A stretch of DNA of 34,086 bases from a virus, in the IMG/VR virus record IMGVR_UViG_3300028837_002953, positions 1-34,086 of that record; one strand, given 5' to 3'. The translations under genes and the position numbers were made by a program. This document shows, in pieces, positions 21,177-28,823 of the stretch. The notes beneath the pieces are model-generated. The model did not search any database, was not told the DNA's origin, and saw only the letters and a program-made list of their open reading frames with translations. How positions within the stretch are numbered: position 1 is the stretch's first letter; each line of letters begins with the position of its first letter.

Positions 21177-22637
21177 ATGGGATGGTGGCCATTCACAAGG
21201 CGAAGCAAGCGAGCCGGCGCCACGGCGCACACGGTGGTCGTCCGGGCCAAGTTCGACTCGGCGCAGACCAACGCGGACAACCGGCGGCACTGGGCGAACG
21301 CCGACGGGCTGTCGGCCGACGCCGCGGCCAACCCCGGGGTTCGGCGCATCCTCCGCAACCGCGCCCGCTACGAGGTGGCGAACAATTCCTACGCCCGGGG
21401 GATCGTACTCACGCTGGCCAACGACGTCGTCGGCACGGGGCCGCAGCTCCAGATGCTCAGTGACAGCACCGAGGTCAACCAGGCCGTCGAGCGGGAGTTC
21501 GCCGCGTGGGCGAAGGCGGTGGACCTGCCCGGCAAGCTCCGCACCATGCGGATGGCCCGGGCGCAGGACGGGGAGGCGTTCGCGGTCCTGTTCAACAACG
21601 ACGGGCTCGACAGCCCCGTCAAGCTCGACCTGAAGCTCGTCGAGGCCGACCAGGTCGCCACGCCGTCGGCGAAGATCAAGCAGGCCCCCAACGCGGTGGA
21701 CGGCATCGTCTATGACGAGTCCGGCAACCCGAAGGAATACCACGTCCTGAAGGCCCATCCCGGCGGAGGCGCCGCCAGCGCCGCACTCGACTTCGACCCC
21801 GTGCCGGCCGACAGCGTGGTCCACTGGTTCCGCGCTGACCGGCCTGGCCAGCGTCGCGGCCTTCCGGACATCCTGCCGGCGCTGCCGCTGTTTGCGCAGC
21901 TCCGCCGTTACACGCTGGCGGTCATCCTGGCGGCCGAGTCGGCGGCGAACGTCGCCGTGCTGATGAAGACCAACGCCCCGGCCGGCGGGGAGGCGGCGGA
22001 AGTCGAGCCCATGACGGAGATGGAGTTCGTCCCGAACATGGCCGTCTTCACGCCCGAGGGCTGGGAGCCGCAGCAGGTCAAGGCCGAGCAGCCGGCCACC
22101 ACCTACGACATGTTCAAGCGGGAGGTCCTCAACGAGATCGCCCGTTGCCTGAACATGCCGTACAACATCGCGGCCTGCAACAGCAGCGGCTACAACTACG
22201 CCTCGGGTCGGCTGGACCACCAGACGTACTTCAAGAGCATCCGCGTCGAGCAGTCGCACATCGAGACGGTCGTCCTGGACCGCATCCTCGAGGCGTGGCT
22301 GGCCGAGGCCACCAAGGCCCTCGGCCTGGGGCAGCTCGGTGATGCCTCCCACCAGTGGTTCTGGGACGGCCACGAGCACGTTGACCCCGCCAAGGAAGCC
22401 AACGCCCAGGCCACCCGCCTGGCCAGCAACACGACCACGCTCGCCGCGGAGTATGCGCGCCAGGGCAAGGACTGGGAGACGGAACTGCGTCAGCGCGCCA
22501 AGGAAGTCGCGCTGACGAAGGAACTGGGGCTGACGGCCGCGCAGGCGGCGCCAGCGGATCCGGCGGATCGGCCGGACGTCACGGAGGACGACGATGAAGA
22601 CGACGAAGACGAGCGTCAAGAATCCCGAGCCGCGTGA
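21177..22637 (+). CDS. Phage portal protein, lambda-type
   Basis: 486 residues from ATG 21177 (MGWWPFTRRSKRAG). A longer in-frame opening at 20742 is rejected because it crosses the non-coding island and the small joiner gene. Visible landmarks are NSYARGIVLTLANDVVGTGP, MARAQDGEAFAVLF, RGLPDILPALPLFAQLRRYT, ARCLNMPYNIAACNSSGYNY, and a C-terminal Ala/Asp/Glu tail. This is the lambda B-type (phage_portal_2) layout. Twelve copies would form the DNA entry ring and anchor the terminase and tail connector. The last 44 bases overlap the protease-capsid gene start. High confidence. Confidence 0.88.
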   Translation: MGWWPFTRRSKRAGATAHTVVVRAKFDSAQTNADNRRHWANADGLSADAAANPGVRRILRNRARYEVANNSYARGIVLTLANDVVGTGPQLQMLSDSTEVNQAVEREFAAWAKAVDLPGKLRTMRMARAQDGEAFAVLFNNDGLDSPVKLDLKLVEADQVATPSAKIKQAPNAVDGIVYDESGNPKEYHVLKAHPGGGAASAALDFDPVPADSVVHWFRADRPGQRRGLPDILPALPLFAQLRRYTLAVILAAESAANVAVLMKTNAPAGGEAAEVEPMTEMEFVPNMAVFTPEGWEPQQVKAEQPATTYDMFKREVLNEIARCLNMPYNIAACNSSGYNYASGRLDHQTYFKSIRVEQSHIETVVLDRILEAWLAEATKALGLGQLGDASHQWFWDGHEHVDPAKEANAQATRLASNTTTLAAEYARQGKDWETELRQRAKEVALTKELGLTAAQAAPADPADRPDVTEDDDEDDEDERQESRAA

Positions 22638-24672
22638 GCTGGACCTCGCGGCGTCGCTGACCATCGAGGCGGCCGAGGCGCCGCCGGAAGGCGGTGTCGG
22701 AAAACCCCGCAACCGCCGCTTCACGATGGTCGCCTACACCGGCGGCCCCATGCGGATCGCGGGGTTCTCCTATCCCGTCGTCGTGGACCTGGCCGGGCTG
22801 GACCTGGCCCGCGCGTCGTTCCCCGTCTTCGTCGGTCACCAGCAGGATCCCGACTATCTGCTCGGCCAGGCCGACCGCGTCGAGGTGGTCGGCACGAACC
22901 TGGTGGCCAGCGGCGACGTGATCGACGTGGCGCCGAAGGCCCGGCAGGTGGTGGAGGCACACGATCGCGGCTTCCGCTGGCAGGCGAGTATCGGGGCCCT
23001 GGTCCTGGCGCGTGAGTACGTCCCCGAGGGCCGAACCATCAACGTCAACGGAAGCGCCCTGTCGGGCCCGTTCATCGTCGCCCGGAAGGCCGAGTTGGGC
23101 GAGATCAGCTTCGTGTTCAGCGGGGCGGATCGCAACACATCCGCCGTCATCGCGGCCGGTGCAAGAAGAGCCGGCAAGGAGAACCCAATCATGGACGAGA
23201 ACGTGAAGGACAACACGGATGTTGCCTGCCTGCCGGCCAGGCAGGTCGAGGGCAAGGAGCAGACGGGCGGCGAGAAGGCCGAGAAGATCGAGGCGCAGGC
23301 GAAGACCGCGACGGGCACCCCCGACGCCGCCGACGCGGTGACGACCGACCCCGTGGCCGACATGCGCGCCCAAGCCGCAGCCGAGCAGGAGCGGATCGCG
23401 GCCGTGCGGAAGGTCTGTGGCGACAAGCACGCCGAGATCGCCGCGAAGGCCATCGCCGAGGGCTGGGACGTGACGAAGACGGAGCTGGAGGTGCTCCGGG
23501 CCGATCGGCCCAAGGCGCCGGCCGCGCACGTGCCGGACAACACGATGACGGGCACGATCCTCGAGGCCGCGTGCATGTTGACCGGCGGGGTCAAGGGCGA
23601 CGACGTCGTGGCCGCGTTCGGAGAGCAGGCCGTGGACACCGCCCACAAGCGCTTCCGCGGGGGCATCGGCCTTCAGGAGCTGCTGCTCGAGGCGGCGTGG
23701 GCCAACGGCTACGACGGGCGGAACTTCCGCGACAGCCGGGGCGTCCTGCGCTTCGCCTTCCGCCCGGACATCCAGGCGGGCCTGTCCACGATCGACATCG
23801 GCGGGATCCTGTCGAACGTGGCGAACAAGTTCCTGCTGGAGGGCTTCTTCAGCGTCGAGCGGACGTGGCGGAATATCTGCGCCGTCCGCAACGTCTCGGA
23901 CTTCAAGACCGTCACGAGCTACCGGCTGATCGGGCGCGATCAGTACGAGATCGTGGCGCCGGGCGGCGAGCTGAAGCACGGGACGCTCGGGGAGGAGTCC
24001 TACACCAACAAGGCCGACACCTACGGCCTGCTGCTGGCCATCGACCGGCGCGACATCATCAACGACGACCTCGGCGCCATCACGACCGTACCGAGGAAGC
24101 TCGGGCGGGGATCGGGCCTCAAGATCAACGACATCTTCTGGACCGTCTTCCTGGGCAACAGCGACTTCTTCAAGACGGCCAACAAGAACTACCTCACGGG
24201 GACGGACACGGTCCTGTCGATCGACGGACTGACGAAGGCCGAGGTGGCCTTCCTGGACCAGGTCGACAGCGACAACAAGCCCATCGGGATCATGCCGGCG
24301 ATCGTGCTGGTGCCCACGGCGCTCAGTGCGATCGGCACGATGCTCTACAAGAGCCTGGAGCTCCGGGACACGACGGCCAGCACGAAGTACCCCGTGGCCA
24401 ACTTCCACCAGGGCAAGTTCCGCACCGAGGTCAGCCGCTACCTGGCCAACAGCGCGTACACCGGCAACAGCGCCAAGGCATGGTACCTCCTGGCCGACCC
24501 GACGGACCTGCCGGTGATCGAGGTGGCGTTCCTGAACGGCCAGGAGAGCCCCACCATCGAGACGGCGGATGCGGACTTCAACGTCCTCGGCATTCAGATG
24601 CGGGGCTACCACGATTTCGGTGTCGCGCTTCAGGACCCCAAGGGCGGCGTGAAGAGCAAGGGCGAGGCGTAA
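22594..24672 (+). CDS. Prohead protease fused to major capsid protein
   Basis: 692 residues. The N-terminal ~190 residues are a U35/HK97-type prohead protease: His82 in FVGHQQDPDYLLG and Ser132 in FRWQASIGALV are the expected catalytic pair. A charged helical linker (~200-290; scaffold-like, KEQTGGEKAEKIEAQAK) follows. The C-terminal ~390 residues are a capsid protein (GLSTIDIGGILSNVANKFLL; NDDLGAITTVPRKLGRG; LVPTALSAIGTMLYKSLEL), with a gpT/HK97-like fold inferred. Fusion means the protease must cut itself free to mature the shell. The linker includes an 8-bp perfect DNA hairpin (CCTGCCTG/CAGGCAGG around 23226-23246). It overlaps the portal gene. No ribosome site is needed, as coupling is tight. 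Confidence 0.85.
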   Translation: MKTTKTSVKNPEPRELDLAASLTIEAAEAPPEGGVGKPRNRRFTMVAYTGGPMRIAGFSYPVVVDLAGLDLARASFPVFVGHQQDPDYLLGQADRVEVVGTNLVASGDVIDVAPKARQVVEAHDRGFRWQASIGALVLAREYVPEGRTINVNGSALSGPFIVARKAELGEISFVFSGADRNTSAVIAAGARRAGKENPIMDENVKDNTDVACLPARQVEGKEQTGGEKAEKIEAQAKTATGTPDAADAVTTDPVADMRAQAAAEQERIAAVRKVCGDKHAEIAAKAIAEGWDVTKTELEVLRADRPKAPAAHVPDNTMTGTILEAACMLTGGVKGDDVVAAFGEQAVDTAHKRFRGGIGLQELLLEAAWANGYDGRNFRDSRGVLRFAFRPDIQAGLSTIDIGGILSNVANKFLLEGFFSVERTWRNICAVRNVSDFKTVTSYRLIGRDQYEIVAPGGELKHGTLGEESYTNKADTYGLLLAIDRRDIINDDLGAITTVPRKLGRGSGLKINDIFWTVFLGNSDFFKTANKNYLTGTDTVLSIDGLTKAEVAFLDQVDSDNKPIGIMPAIVLVPTALSAIGTMLYKSLELRDTTASTKYPVANFHQGKFRTEVSRYLANSAYTGNSAKAWYLLADPTDLPVIEVAFLNGQESPTIETADADFNVLGIQMRGYHDFGVALQDPKGGVKSKGEA

Positions 24673-24677
24673 GCTGG

Positions 24678-24992
24678 CTAGGCGGGTTCCATCGCCGCCT
24701 CGAATTCGTGCCAGGACGTGGCAACCAGCTTCGCGTCGGCTTCGCCGTCGCCAATGAAAGGAATCATGACAATGTGGCCTTGTCGATCGAACGCCAACAA
24801 CTCGCCGCCTCCGTTGGAACCGAAGCCGTAGTGATTGGGAGCGAAGGTATGGACCTCGTAGGCAACGTTGAATTGCTGAATCTCCGCCTCGGGCCAGAGC
24901 TGGAACCATCCGGGGTCCATGGCAAGCCCGCCCTCCATCGGCTTTCCACTCCTCAGGTACGCCAGGAAGTCCTGGGGAAGCACCGGTTCCAT
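24678..24992 (-). CDS. SUKH/SMI1-KNR4-like protein, leftward
   Basis: 104 residues from ATG 24992. An in-frame upstream start (25082) would cross the DUF2190 ribosome site and is rejected. LPQDFLAYLRSG, WFQLWPEAEIQQFNVAYEV, HYGFGSNGGGELLAFDRQG, and a C-terminal AKLVATSWHEFEAAM match the core of the SUKH (SMI1/KNR4) family, many of which are immunity proteins to toxins. The usual first ~20-30 residues before LP are missing, so it may be slightly truncated. It stands alone, antisense, between capsid and DUF2190 genes, the classic site for a moron. Its binding partner is unknown. Confidence 0.7.
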   Translation of the reverse strand: MEPVLPQDFLAYLRSGKPMEGGLAMDPGWFQLWPEAEIQQFNVAYEVHTFAPNHYGFGSNGGGELLAFDRQGHIVMIPFIGDGEADAKLVATSWHEFEAAMEPA

Positions 24993-25069
24993 CACATTCG
25001 TCCACGTACGTGAGTACCAAGAGCCGCGACAACCAAGACTTTCGACCAACCTACAAGGAGTAACCAGAC

Positions 25070-25411
25070 ATGGCAACGGCAACGTTCGTGCACGACGGCA
25101 AAAGCGTGGACTACACGCCCTCCTCGGCGGTCGCCGCCGGCGACGTGGTGGTCCAGGAAGACCTGATCGGGATCGCCCGGACGCCGATCGCGGCCAATGC
25201 CCTCGGGTCGCTGGCCGTGGCGGGCGTCTTCGACGTCCCGAAGGCGACGGGCGGCGCCTCGGCGATCGCGGCCGGCGCGACGGTCTACTGGGACGTGGCG
25301 GATCAGGTCGCCAAGACCGACAGCGAGTCGGGCGCCAACAAGCTGCTCGGCAAGGTGGTCAAGGCGGCCGGCGACGACGACACGACGGTCCGGGTGCGGC
25401 TGAGTCAGTAG
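25070..25411 (+). CDS. DUF2190 capsid-associated protein
   Basis: 113 residues from ATG 25070, ribosome site AAGGAGTAACC. The sequence (ATFVHDGKSVDYTPSSAVAAG; VVVQEDLIGIARTPIAANAL; GATVYWDVADQVAK; KLLGKVVKAAGDDDTTVRVRL) follows the DUF2190 pattern of small beta-rich head-decoration proteins. In many phages it follows the capsid gene directly. Here the SUKH-like gene interrupts that pair. It probably binds the outer shell as a cement protein; that role is inferred from the family and position. Confidence 0.8.
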   Translation: MATATFVHDGKSVDYTPSSAVAAGDVVVQEDLIGIARTPIAANALGSLAVAGVFDVPKATGGASAIAAGATVYWDVADQVAKTDSESGANKLLGKVVKAAGDDDTTVRVRLSQ

Positions 25412-25448
25412 CGCTCCTTACGCCTCGCAGGGCACGGAGGCCAGTGCG

Positions 25449-25814
25449 ATGGGTGACCTTCTTCGGCAAGGATGCCAATGGCTGGCGCAGCAGCGCGGGG
25501 CGCACTGCGCCAGCCAGGTCACCTATCGGCGGGGCGAGACGGAGCTGGACCTGACCGCCACGTCGGGGAAGCCGGACCGCGACGTCGAGGACCAGCTCGG
25601 CGTCCGTGTCGGCGCGGCCATGGTCGACTTCCTGATCGCCGCGGCCGACTTCGAGCCGACCTTCGGCGAGCCCGAGGCAGGCGACCAGATCGTCGCGGAC
25701 GGCCGCGTGTACGAGGTGCTCGACCTGGCCGGACAGGGGCACTGGCGATGGAGCGGCGTGCCCGGCAGCACCATGCGGATTCACACGAAGCAGGTAGGTA
25801 CGGAGGCCCCCTGA
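25449..25814 (+). CDS. Head completion / head-tail adaptor protein
   Basis: 121 residues from ATG 25449, preceded by GGAGG. It contains a tight turn (SQVTYRRGETELDLTATSG) and strands (RVGAAMVDFLIAAADFEP; DQIVADGRVYEVLDLAGQGHWRWS), the beta-rich look of adaptor proteins that close the portal. Its stop overlaps the start of the next gene (ATGT at 25814). Position between DUF2190 and tail genes supports head closure; no family is named with certainty. Confidence 0.55.
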   Translation: MGDLLRQGCQWLAQQRGAHCASQVTYRRGETELDLTATSGKPDRDVEDQLGVRVGAAMVDFLIAAADFEPTFGEPEAGDQIVADGRVYEVLDLAGQGHWRWSGVPGSTMRIHTKQVGTEAP

Positions 25815-26050
25815 TGTGCAGCGAATCGGACCAGTACGACCGCGTGTGCAAGGGCGAGTTCGCGGCGATCCACATGAAGCTCGACCGGCTGGACGAGGCC
25901 GTCCGGGGCAACGGCAAGCCGGGCATCCAGCTTCGGCTCGACCGGCTCGAAGCGGCCGAGGCGGTTCGCAGCCGCCTGCTGTGGATCATCGCGGGAGCCG
26001 CGGTGGCGCTTGCATTCAGCGCCCTGTGGCGCCTGGCGATCGGAGCGTAG
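25814..26050 (+). CDS. Coiled-coil protein with C-terminal membrane helix
   Basis: 78 residues from ATG 25814. Helical repeats (MKLDRLDEAVRGNG; QLRLDRLEAAEAVRSR) lead into one transmembrane segment (LLWIIAGAAVALAFSALWRL) and a very short tail. This resembles small XhlA/holin-accessory-like proteins that anchor to the membrane with a coiled coil in the cytoplasm. It lies between two structural genes, which is unusual for a lysis gene. Function uncertain; membrane anchoring is clear from sequence. Confidence 0.65.
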   Translation: MCSESDQYDRVCKGEFAAIHMKLDRLDEAVRGNGKPGIQLRLDRLEAAEAVRSRLLWIIAGAAVALAFSALWRLAIGA

Positions 26051-26056
26051 AGGGAC

Positions 26057-26494
26057 ATGGCCACGATCATCGACATCGCGGACGCCGTGGCGGCGACGCT
26101 GAACGATCCCGGCGAGCCGGGCTTTTCCCAGTCGTTCGCCGCCGAGAGGAAGGCGCTGCCCGCGTTCGAGCTGGCCGACCTGGCCGGCCTGCACGTCACG
26201 GTCGTCCCGAAGGCCGTGGAGATCACCGGCGGGTCACGCAGTCTCAGCCAGCACGACGTCCAGATCGACGTGGGCGTGCAGAAGAAGGTCGGCTCGGAAC
26301 TGGAGGCCGACGTGGCAGCCCTGTCCGGCCTGGTCGAGGAGATCGCCGTCTTCCTGAGGCGCCGGCCGCTGGCAAGCGTAGCCGGCGCCGCGTGGGTGCG
26401 GTCGGCCAACGAGCCCGTCTACTCGCCGGAGCACCTGGCCGAGAAGCGGCTGTTCACGTCGGTGCTGACGGTCACGTACCGAGCCATGAAGTAG
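26057..26494 (+). CDS. Tail completion / minor tail protein
   Basis: 145 residues from ATG 26057, ribosome site AGAGGGAC. Beta-rich with helices: IIDIADAVAATLNDPGEPGF, LADLAGLHVTVVPKAVEIT, HDVQIDVGVQKKVG, FTSVLTVTYRAMK. It is like lambda U-type or other tail-terminator proteins by size and position (after head completion, before the tail tube). The assignment is mainly from gene order; sequence gives a plausible fold only. Confidence 0.5.
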   Translation: MATIIDIADAVAATLNDPGEPGFSQSFAAERKALPAFELADLAGLHVTVVPKAVEITGGSRSLSQHDVQIDVGVQKKVGSELEADVAALSGLVEEIAVFLRRRPLASVAGAAWVRSANEPVYSPEHLAEKRLFTSVLTVTYRAMK

Positions 26495-26509
26495 GGCGAG
26501 GATCGAATC

Positions 26510-26764
26510 ATGAACAACGTCGTGATGCGGAAGATCACGGTCACAGGCGATTACCAGCCGCTGATTTCGGGCAGCCTCGTTGCGTCGGTGACCATCTCCA
26601 CACCACCGACGAACGCGGGCAACGTGCTGTTCAAGGGCGACGACGGCTCCGACGTGCCCTGGGTGCCGGGCGAGTGGCACGAGTTCCGCAGCGTGGAGCT
26701 GGCCACCATACAGGTCAAGGGCACGTCCGGCGACGTGGTGACGCTGGTCGGAGGCACGTGGTAG
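26510..26764 (+). CDS. Small beta-rich structural protein
   Basis: 84 residues from ATG 26510, ribosome site GAGGATC. A run of short strands (KITVTGDYQPLISGSLVASVTI; NVLFKGDDGSDVPWVPGEWHEFRSVELATIQVKGT) gives a jelly-roll-like impression. It is directly followed by the fibre-like gene (2 bases). Probably a small tail or fibre-associated protein. No family recognised. Confidence 0.5.
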   Translation: MNNVVMRKITVTGDYQPLISGSLVASVTISTPPTNAGNVLFKGDDGSDVPWVPGEWHEFRSVELATIQVKGTSGDVVTLVGGTW

Positions 26765-26766
26765 CC

Positions 26767-27537
26767 ATGGGATACTGGGGCATCGCAACCGGCGTGATCC
26801 ACAGCGGCCACATCCAGGACGGCGGCGTCTGCACCGCCGACCTGGCCGACGGTGCCGTTACCGGCGACAAGATCGCCAGCCAGGCCGTCTCCGACGCCGA
26901 GCTGGCGCTCAACGCCGTCGCGTCGGGCCACATCCAGTCCGATGCGATCCTCGCCGACCACATCGCCGAGGGGCAGATCGACGATTCCCACATCGATACG
27001 GGCTCCTACAGCTTCTGGTGGCCGCCCAGCCAGGCCCACTACTTCGACTCCGACGTGTGCGTCGACGGGTGCCTCCTGGCGCACGGCACGGCCGTCTTCT
27101 ACGGCACCATCAACGGCTACGGCAGCGTCGACCTCTCTGGCGGGTCCCGTCCAGAAGCTGGTGCTCGAGGCGCCGGACTCCATCCGCGACTTCGTCTTCA
27201 TGGACCGCGACATGCGCCCGGGCGCCCGGGCCATCCCGGTCCTCCAGGCCGACGCGGACGTGGTGGGCTGCACCTACCCGATCGCCAACATGGCCTCCTG
27301 GGCGGAGCCGACGGCGATCCACATGGGCCTGGTGCGGGTCCGGCGGAGCGTCTTCGAGAAGGTCAAGCCGCCGTGGTTCCTGTTCACGTACACGCCGGAC
27401 GGCGCGGCACGCGCCAAGTGCGAATGCGGCTACTTCCGGGACAAGGTGATCGAGGCAGGCTTCCGGATCGTCCGCGCGGGCTGGTGCGGACACGACGTGA
27501 AGCGATAGGGAGAGGACGGACATGGCCAAGACGGTGA
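26767..27537 (+). CDS. Fibre-like protein, reading frame derailed at its 3' part
   Basis: ATG 26767. Residues 1-~85 carry a degenerate repeat of the type SGHIQ...DLADGAVTGDKIAS...HIAEGQIDDSHI, seen in many phage tail-fibre or receptor-binding proteins. They are followed by ~35 residues (FWWPPSQAHYFDSDVCVDG; GTAVFYGTINGYGSVDL) that still read well. From about residue 125 (27141) the frame becomes a Gly/Arg/Pro-rich shadow of a glycosyltransferase in the next frame and continues to 27537 with no sign of a real protein. So the true 3' end is missing or shifted. The 5' part is a credible host-interaction protein; the whole is probably non-functional unless a frameshift is real. Confidence 0.55.
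   Translation: MGYWGIATGVIHSGHIQDGGVCTADLADGAVTGDKIASQAVSDAELALNAVASGHIQSDAILADHIAEGQIDDSHIDTGSYSFWWPPSQAHYFDSDVCVDGCLLAHGTAVFYGTINGYGSVDLSGGSRPEAGARGAGLHPRLRLHGPRHAPGRPGHPGPPGRRGRGGLHLPDRQHGLLGGADGDPHGPGAGPAERLREGQAAVVPVHVHAGRRGTRQVRMRLLPGQGDRGRLPDRPRGLVRTRREAIGRGRTWPRR
27137..27508 (+). pseudogene. Glycosyltransferase C-terminal remnant
   Basis: Out of frame (+1) with the fibre-like gene. FVFMDRDMRPGARA, DADVVGCTYPIANMASWAEP, VRVRRSVFEKVKPPWFLFTY and KVIEAGFRIVRAGWCGHDV are the pattern of phage GT-A type glycosyltransferases: a D-x-D-like acidic motif, an active-site region, and the typical 'CGH' end. The N-terminal half (nucleotide-sugar binding) is absent. A GTG at 27161 is the only reasonable start, giving 115 residues, too short for the family. 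It is best read as a truncated gene fused to the fibre-like one by a deletion or a join. Confidence 0.55.
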
Positions 27538-27755
27538 GCACGGAAGTGATCGACACGCCTCAGGGCAAGCGGCTTCGCGTCCGCGAGACGCGCATCCGCC
27601 AGCGCGTCCTGACGCTCGAGCAGGTCCAGCGGACGATCGCGGGCATGGAGGAGCGGATCGGCGCCCTGCAGGACGAGGCGACCGGGCTTCAAGCCGAGCG
27701 GGACGACCTGGCGACCAAGCTGACGCAGCTTCAGGCCGCCCAGGCGAACCCCTGA
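27522..27755 (+). CDS. Coiled-coil small protein
   Basis: 77 residues from ATG 27522, ribosome site AGGGAGAGG. After a short strand region (STEVIDTPQGKRLRV), residues ~27-75 are a heptad-like coiled coil (LEQVQRTIAGMEERIGAL; EATGLQAERDDLATKLTQL). Probably a structural or chaperone helper of tail assembly. It stands between the damaged glycosyltransferase and the tail tube gene. No family recognised. Confidence 0.6.
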   Translation: MAKTVSTEVIDTPQGKRLRVRETRIRQRVLTLEQVQRTIAGMEERIGALQDEATGLQAERDDLATKLTQLQAAQANP

Positions 27756-27793
27756 ACCGCACGGATGCGACGTAGAGTCACGGAGAGACCATC

Positions 27794-28252
27794 ATGAGCA
27801 ACGCCTACACCTTGGGCATGAACTGCAAACTGTACCATAGCGCCACGCTGCTGGACGGGGACACCAACACGCCGGCGACGGTCTCGTGGAGCGAGATCGA
27901 CAACGCCAAGGACGTGACGCTGAACCTGGAGACGGGCGAGGCGGATGTAACCACCCGTGGCAACAACGGCTGGCGTGCCACGGCGGCGACGCTGAAGGAC
28001 GGCAGCATCGAGTTCGAGGCCCTCTGGAAGCCGGGCGACACCGCGTTCGACGCGCTTCAGACGGCCTGGGCCGGGGGCAACGAGATCGCCATCGCGGCGA
28101 TGGACGGTGCGATCGCCACGAGCGGCAACCAGGGCCTGGCCGGGAACTTCTCCGTGACGAACTTCAGCCGCAACGAGCCGCTGGAGGAGGCCGTCACGGT
28201 CAACGTCACGCTCAAGCCGTCCAGCTTCACCGAGTGGTATGAGGCCTCCTGA
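27794..28252 (+). CDS. Major tail (tube) protein
   Basis: 152 residues from ATG 27794, ribosome site ACGGAGAGACC. It is a beta-sandwich-like protein (LYHSATLLDGDTNTPATVS; LETGEADVTTRGNNGWRA; ATLKDGSIEFEALWKPGD; NVTLKPSSFTEWYEAS) with the length and character of tail tube subunits of siphoviruses. It lies before the chaperone and tape measure, as tube genes do. It would polymerise into the tail tube on the tape measure. Assignment by pattern plus order. Confidence 0.75.
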   Translation: MSNAYTLGMNCKLYHSATLLDGDTNTPATVSWSEIDNAKDVTLNLETGEADVTTRGNNGWRATAATLKDGSIEFEALWKPGDTAFDALQTAWAGGNEIAIAAMDGAIATSGNQGLAGNFSVTNFSRNEPLEEAVTVNVTLKPSSFTEWYEAS

Positions 28253-28280
28253 CACCTGACAGGCCCCCCGGGAGAGCGAC

Positions 28281-28823
28281 ATGCGGCAGTTCAAGGACAA
28301 CGCGGGGCGGACGCACCAGCTGGCCGTCAACACGTGGGCCCTGAAGCGCGTCCGGGATGGCCTGGACCTGGACCTGCTGGACCTGGGCAAGGAAGGCGAC
28401 GGCGCCCAGGCCGTCCTGGGCCGGCTGATGGCCGAGCCGATCCTACTGGTCGACGTGCTGTACTGCATCCTCAAGGGCGACCTGGACGCCGCCGGCGTCT
28501 CGGAGGAGGACTTCTACAAGTCCATGTCGGACGACGCGATCGACCAGGCGACGAAGGCCCTGCTGGAGGGCATCGCGGATTTTTTCCCGAGCCCGCGGGA
28601 CCGGGCGAGGGCACACAAGGTCCTGGCGATCACGGAGACGTACGTGGGCAAGGCGCAGGACGTCCTGGACCGGCGGGTCGACGGCGAGCTCGTCGAGGCC
28701 ATGGACGAGGCCCTCGCGACCCTTGGGAGATCCTCCACCAGCTCGCCGGCTTCGTCGGAGTCGATCTTCGTGGACGGCCCGGCCGGGAAGGCAGGGCGCA
28801 GCAATGAGGAGCACAGGCCATGA
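28281..28823 (+). CDS. Tail assembly chaperone (G-like)
   Basis: 180 residues from ATG 28281, ribosome site GGGAGAG. The body (MRQFKDNAGRTHQLAVNTWA; LKRVRDGLDLDLLDLGKEGD; LLVDVLYCILKGDLDAAG; LEGIADFFPSPRDRARAHK) has the profile of the chaperone between tube and tape measure in many siphoviruses. The tail (ATLGRSSTSSPASSESIF) is Ser-rich. The same DNA in the -1 frame reads DPWEILHQLAGFVGVDLRG, so the 3' end appears to have dual coding, as expected for a G/GT pair. See separate entry. The stop overlaps the lipoprotein start. Confidence 0.7.
   Translation: MRQFKDNAGRTHQLAVNTWALKRVRDGLDLDLLDLGKEGDGAQAVLGRLMAEPILLVDVLYCILKGDLDAAGVSEEDFYKSMSDDAIDQATKALLEGIADFFPSPRDRARAHKVLAITETYVGKAQDVLDRRVDGELVEAMDEALATLGRSSTSSPASSESIFVDGPAGKAGRSNEEHRP
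28718..28807 (+). other. Second (-1) frame of the chaperone tail, GT-like
   Basis: Reading one base back, 28718-28807 gives DPWEILHQLAGFVGVDLRG followed by RPGREGRAQQ and a TGA at 28805. The first 19 residues look like a genuine helical T-domain start, while the last ten look like noise. In relatives such a T extension continues much further, so it appears truncated here. No canonical X-XXY-YYZ slippery site was found; CGACCCTTGGGAG is the nearest sequence. Dual coding is inferred. Confidence 0.35.

Noticed and set aside
20889-22724. Leftward 611-codon frame over the portal
   Set aside because: Antisense shadow of the portal gene; same composition bias and no ribosome site.
22579-25032. Leftward 817-codon frame across the capsid gene
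   Set aside because: It mirrors the protease-capsid gene on the opposite strand; no domain and Val/Asp/Arg bias typical of antisense GC-rich frames.
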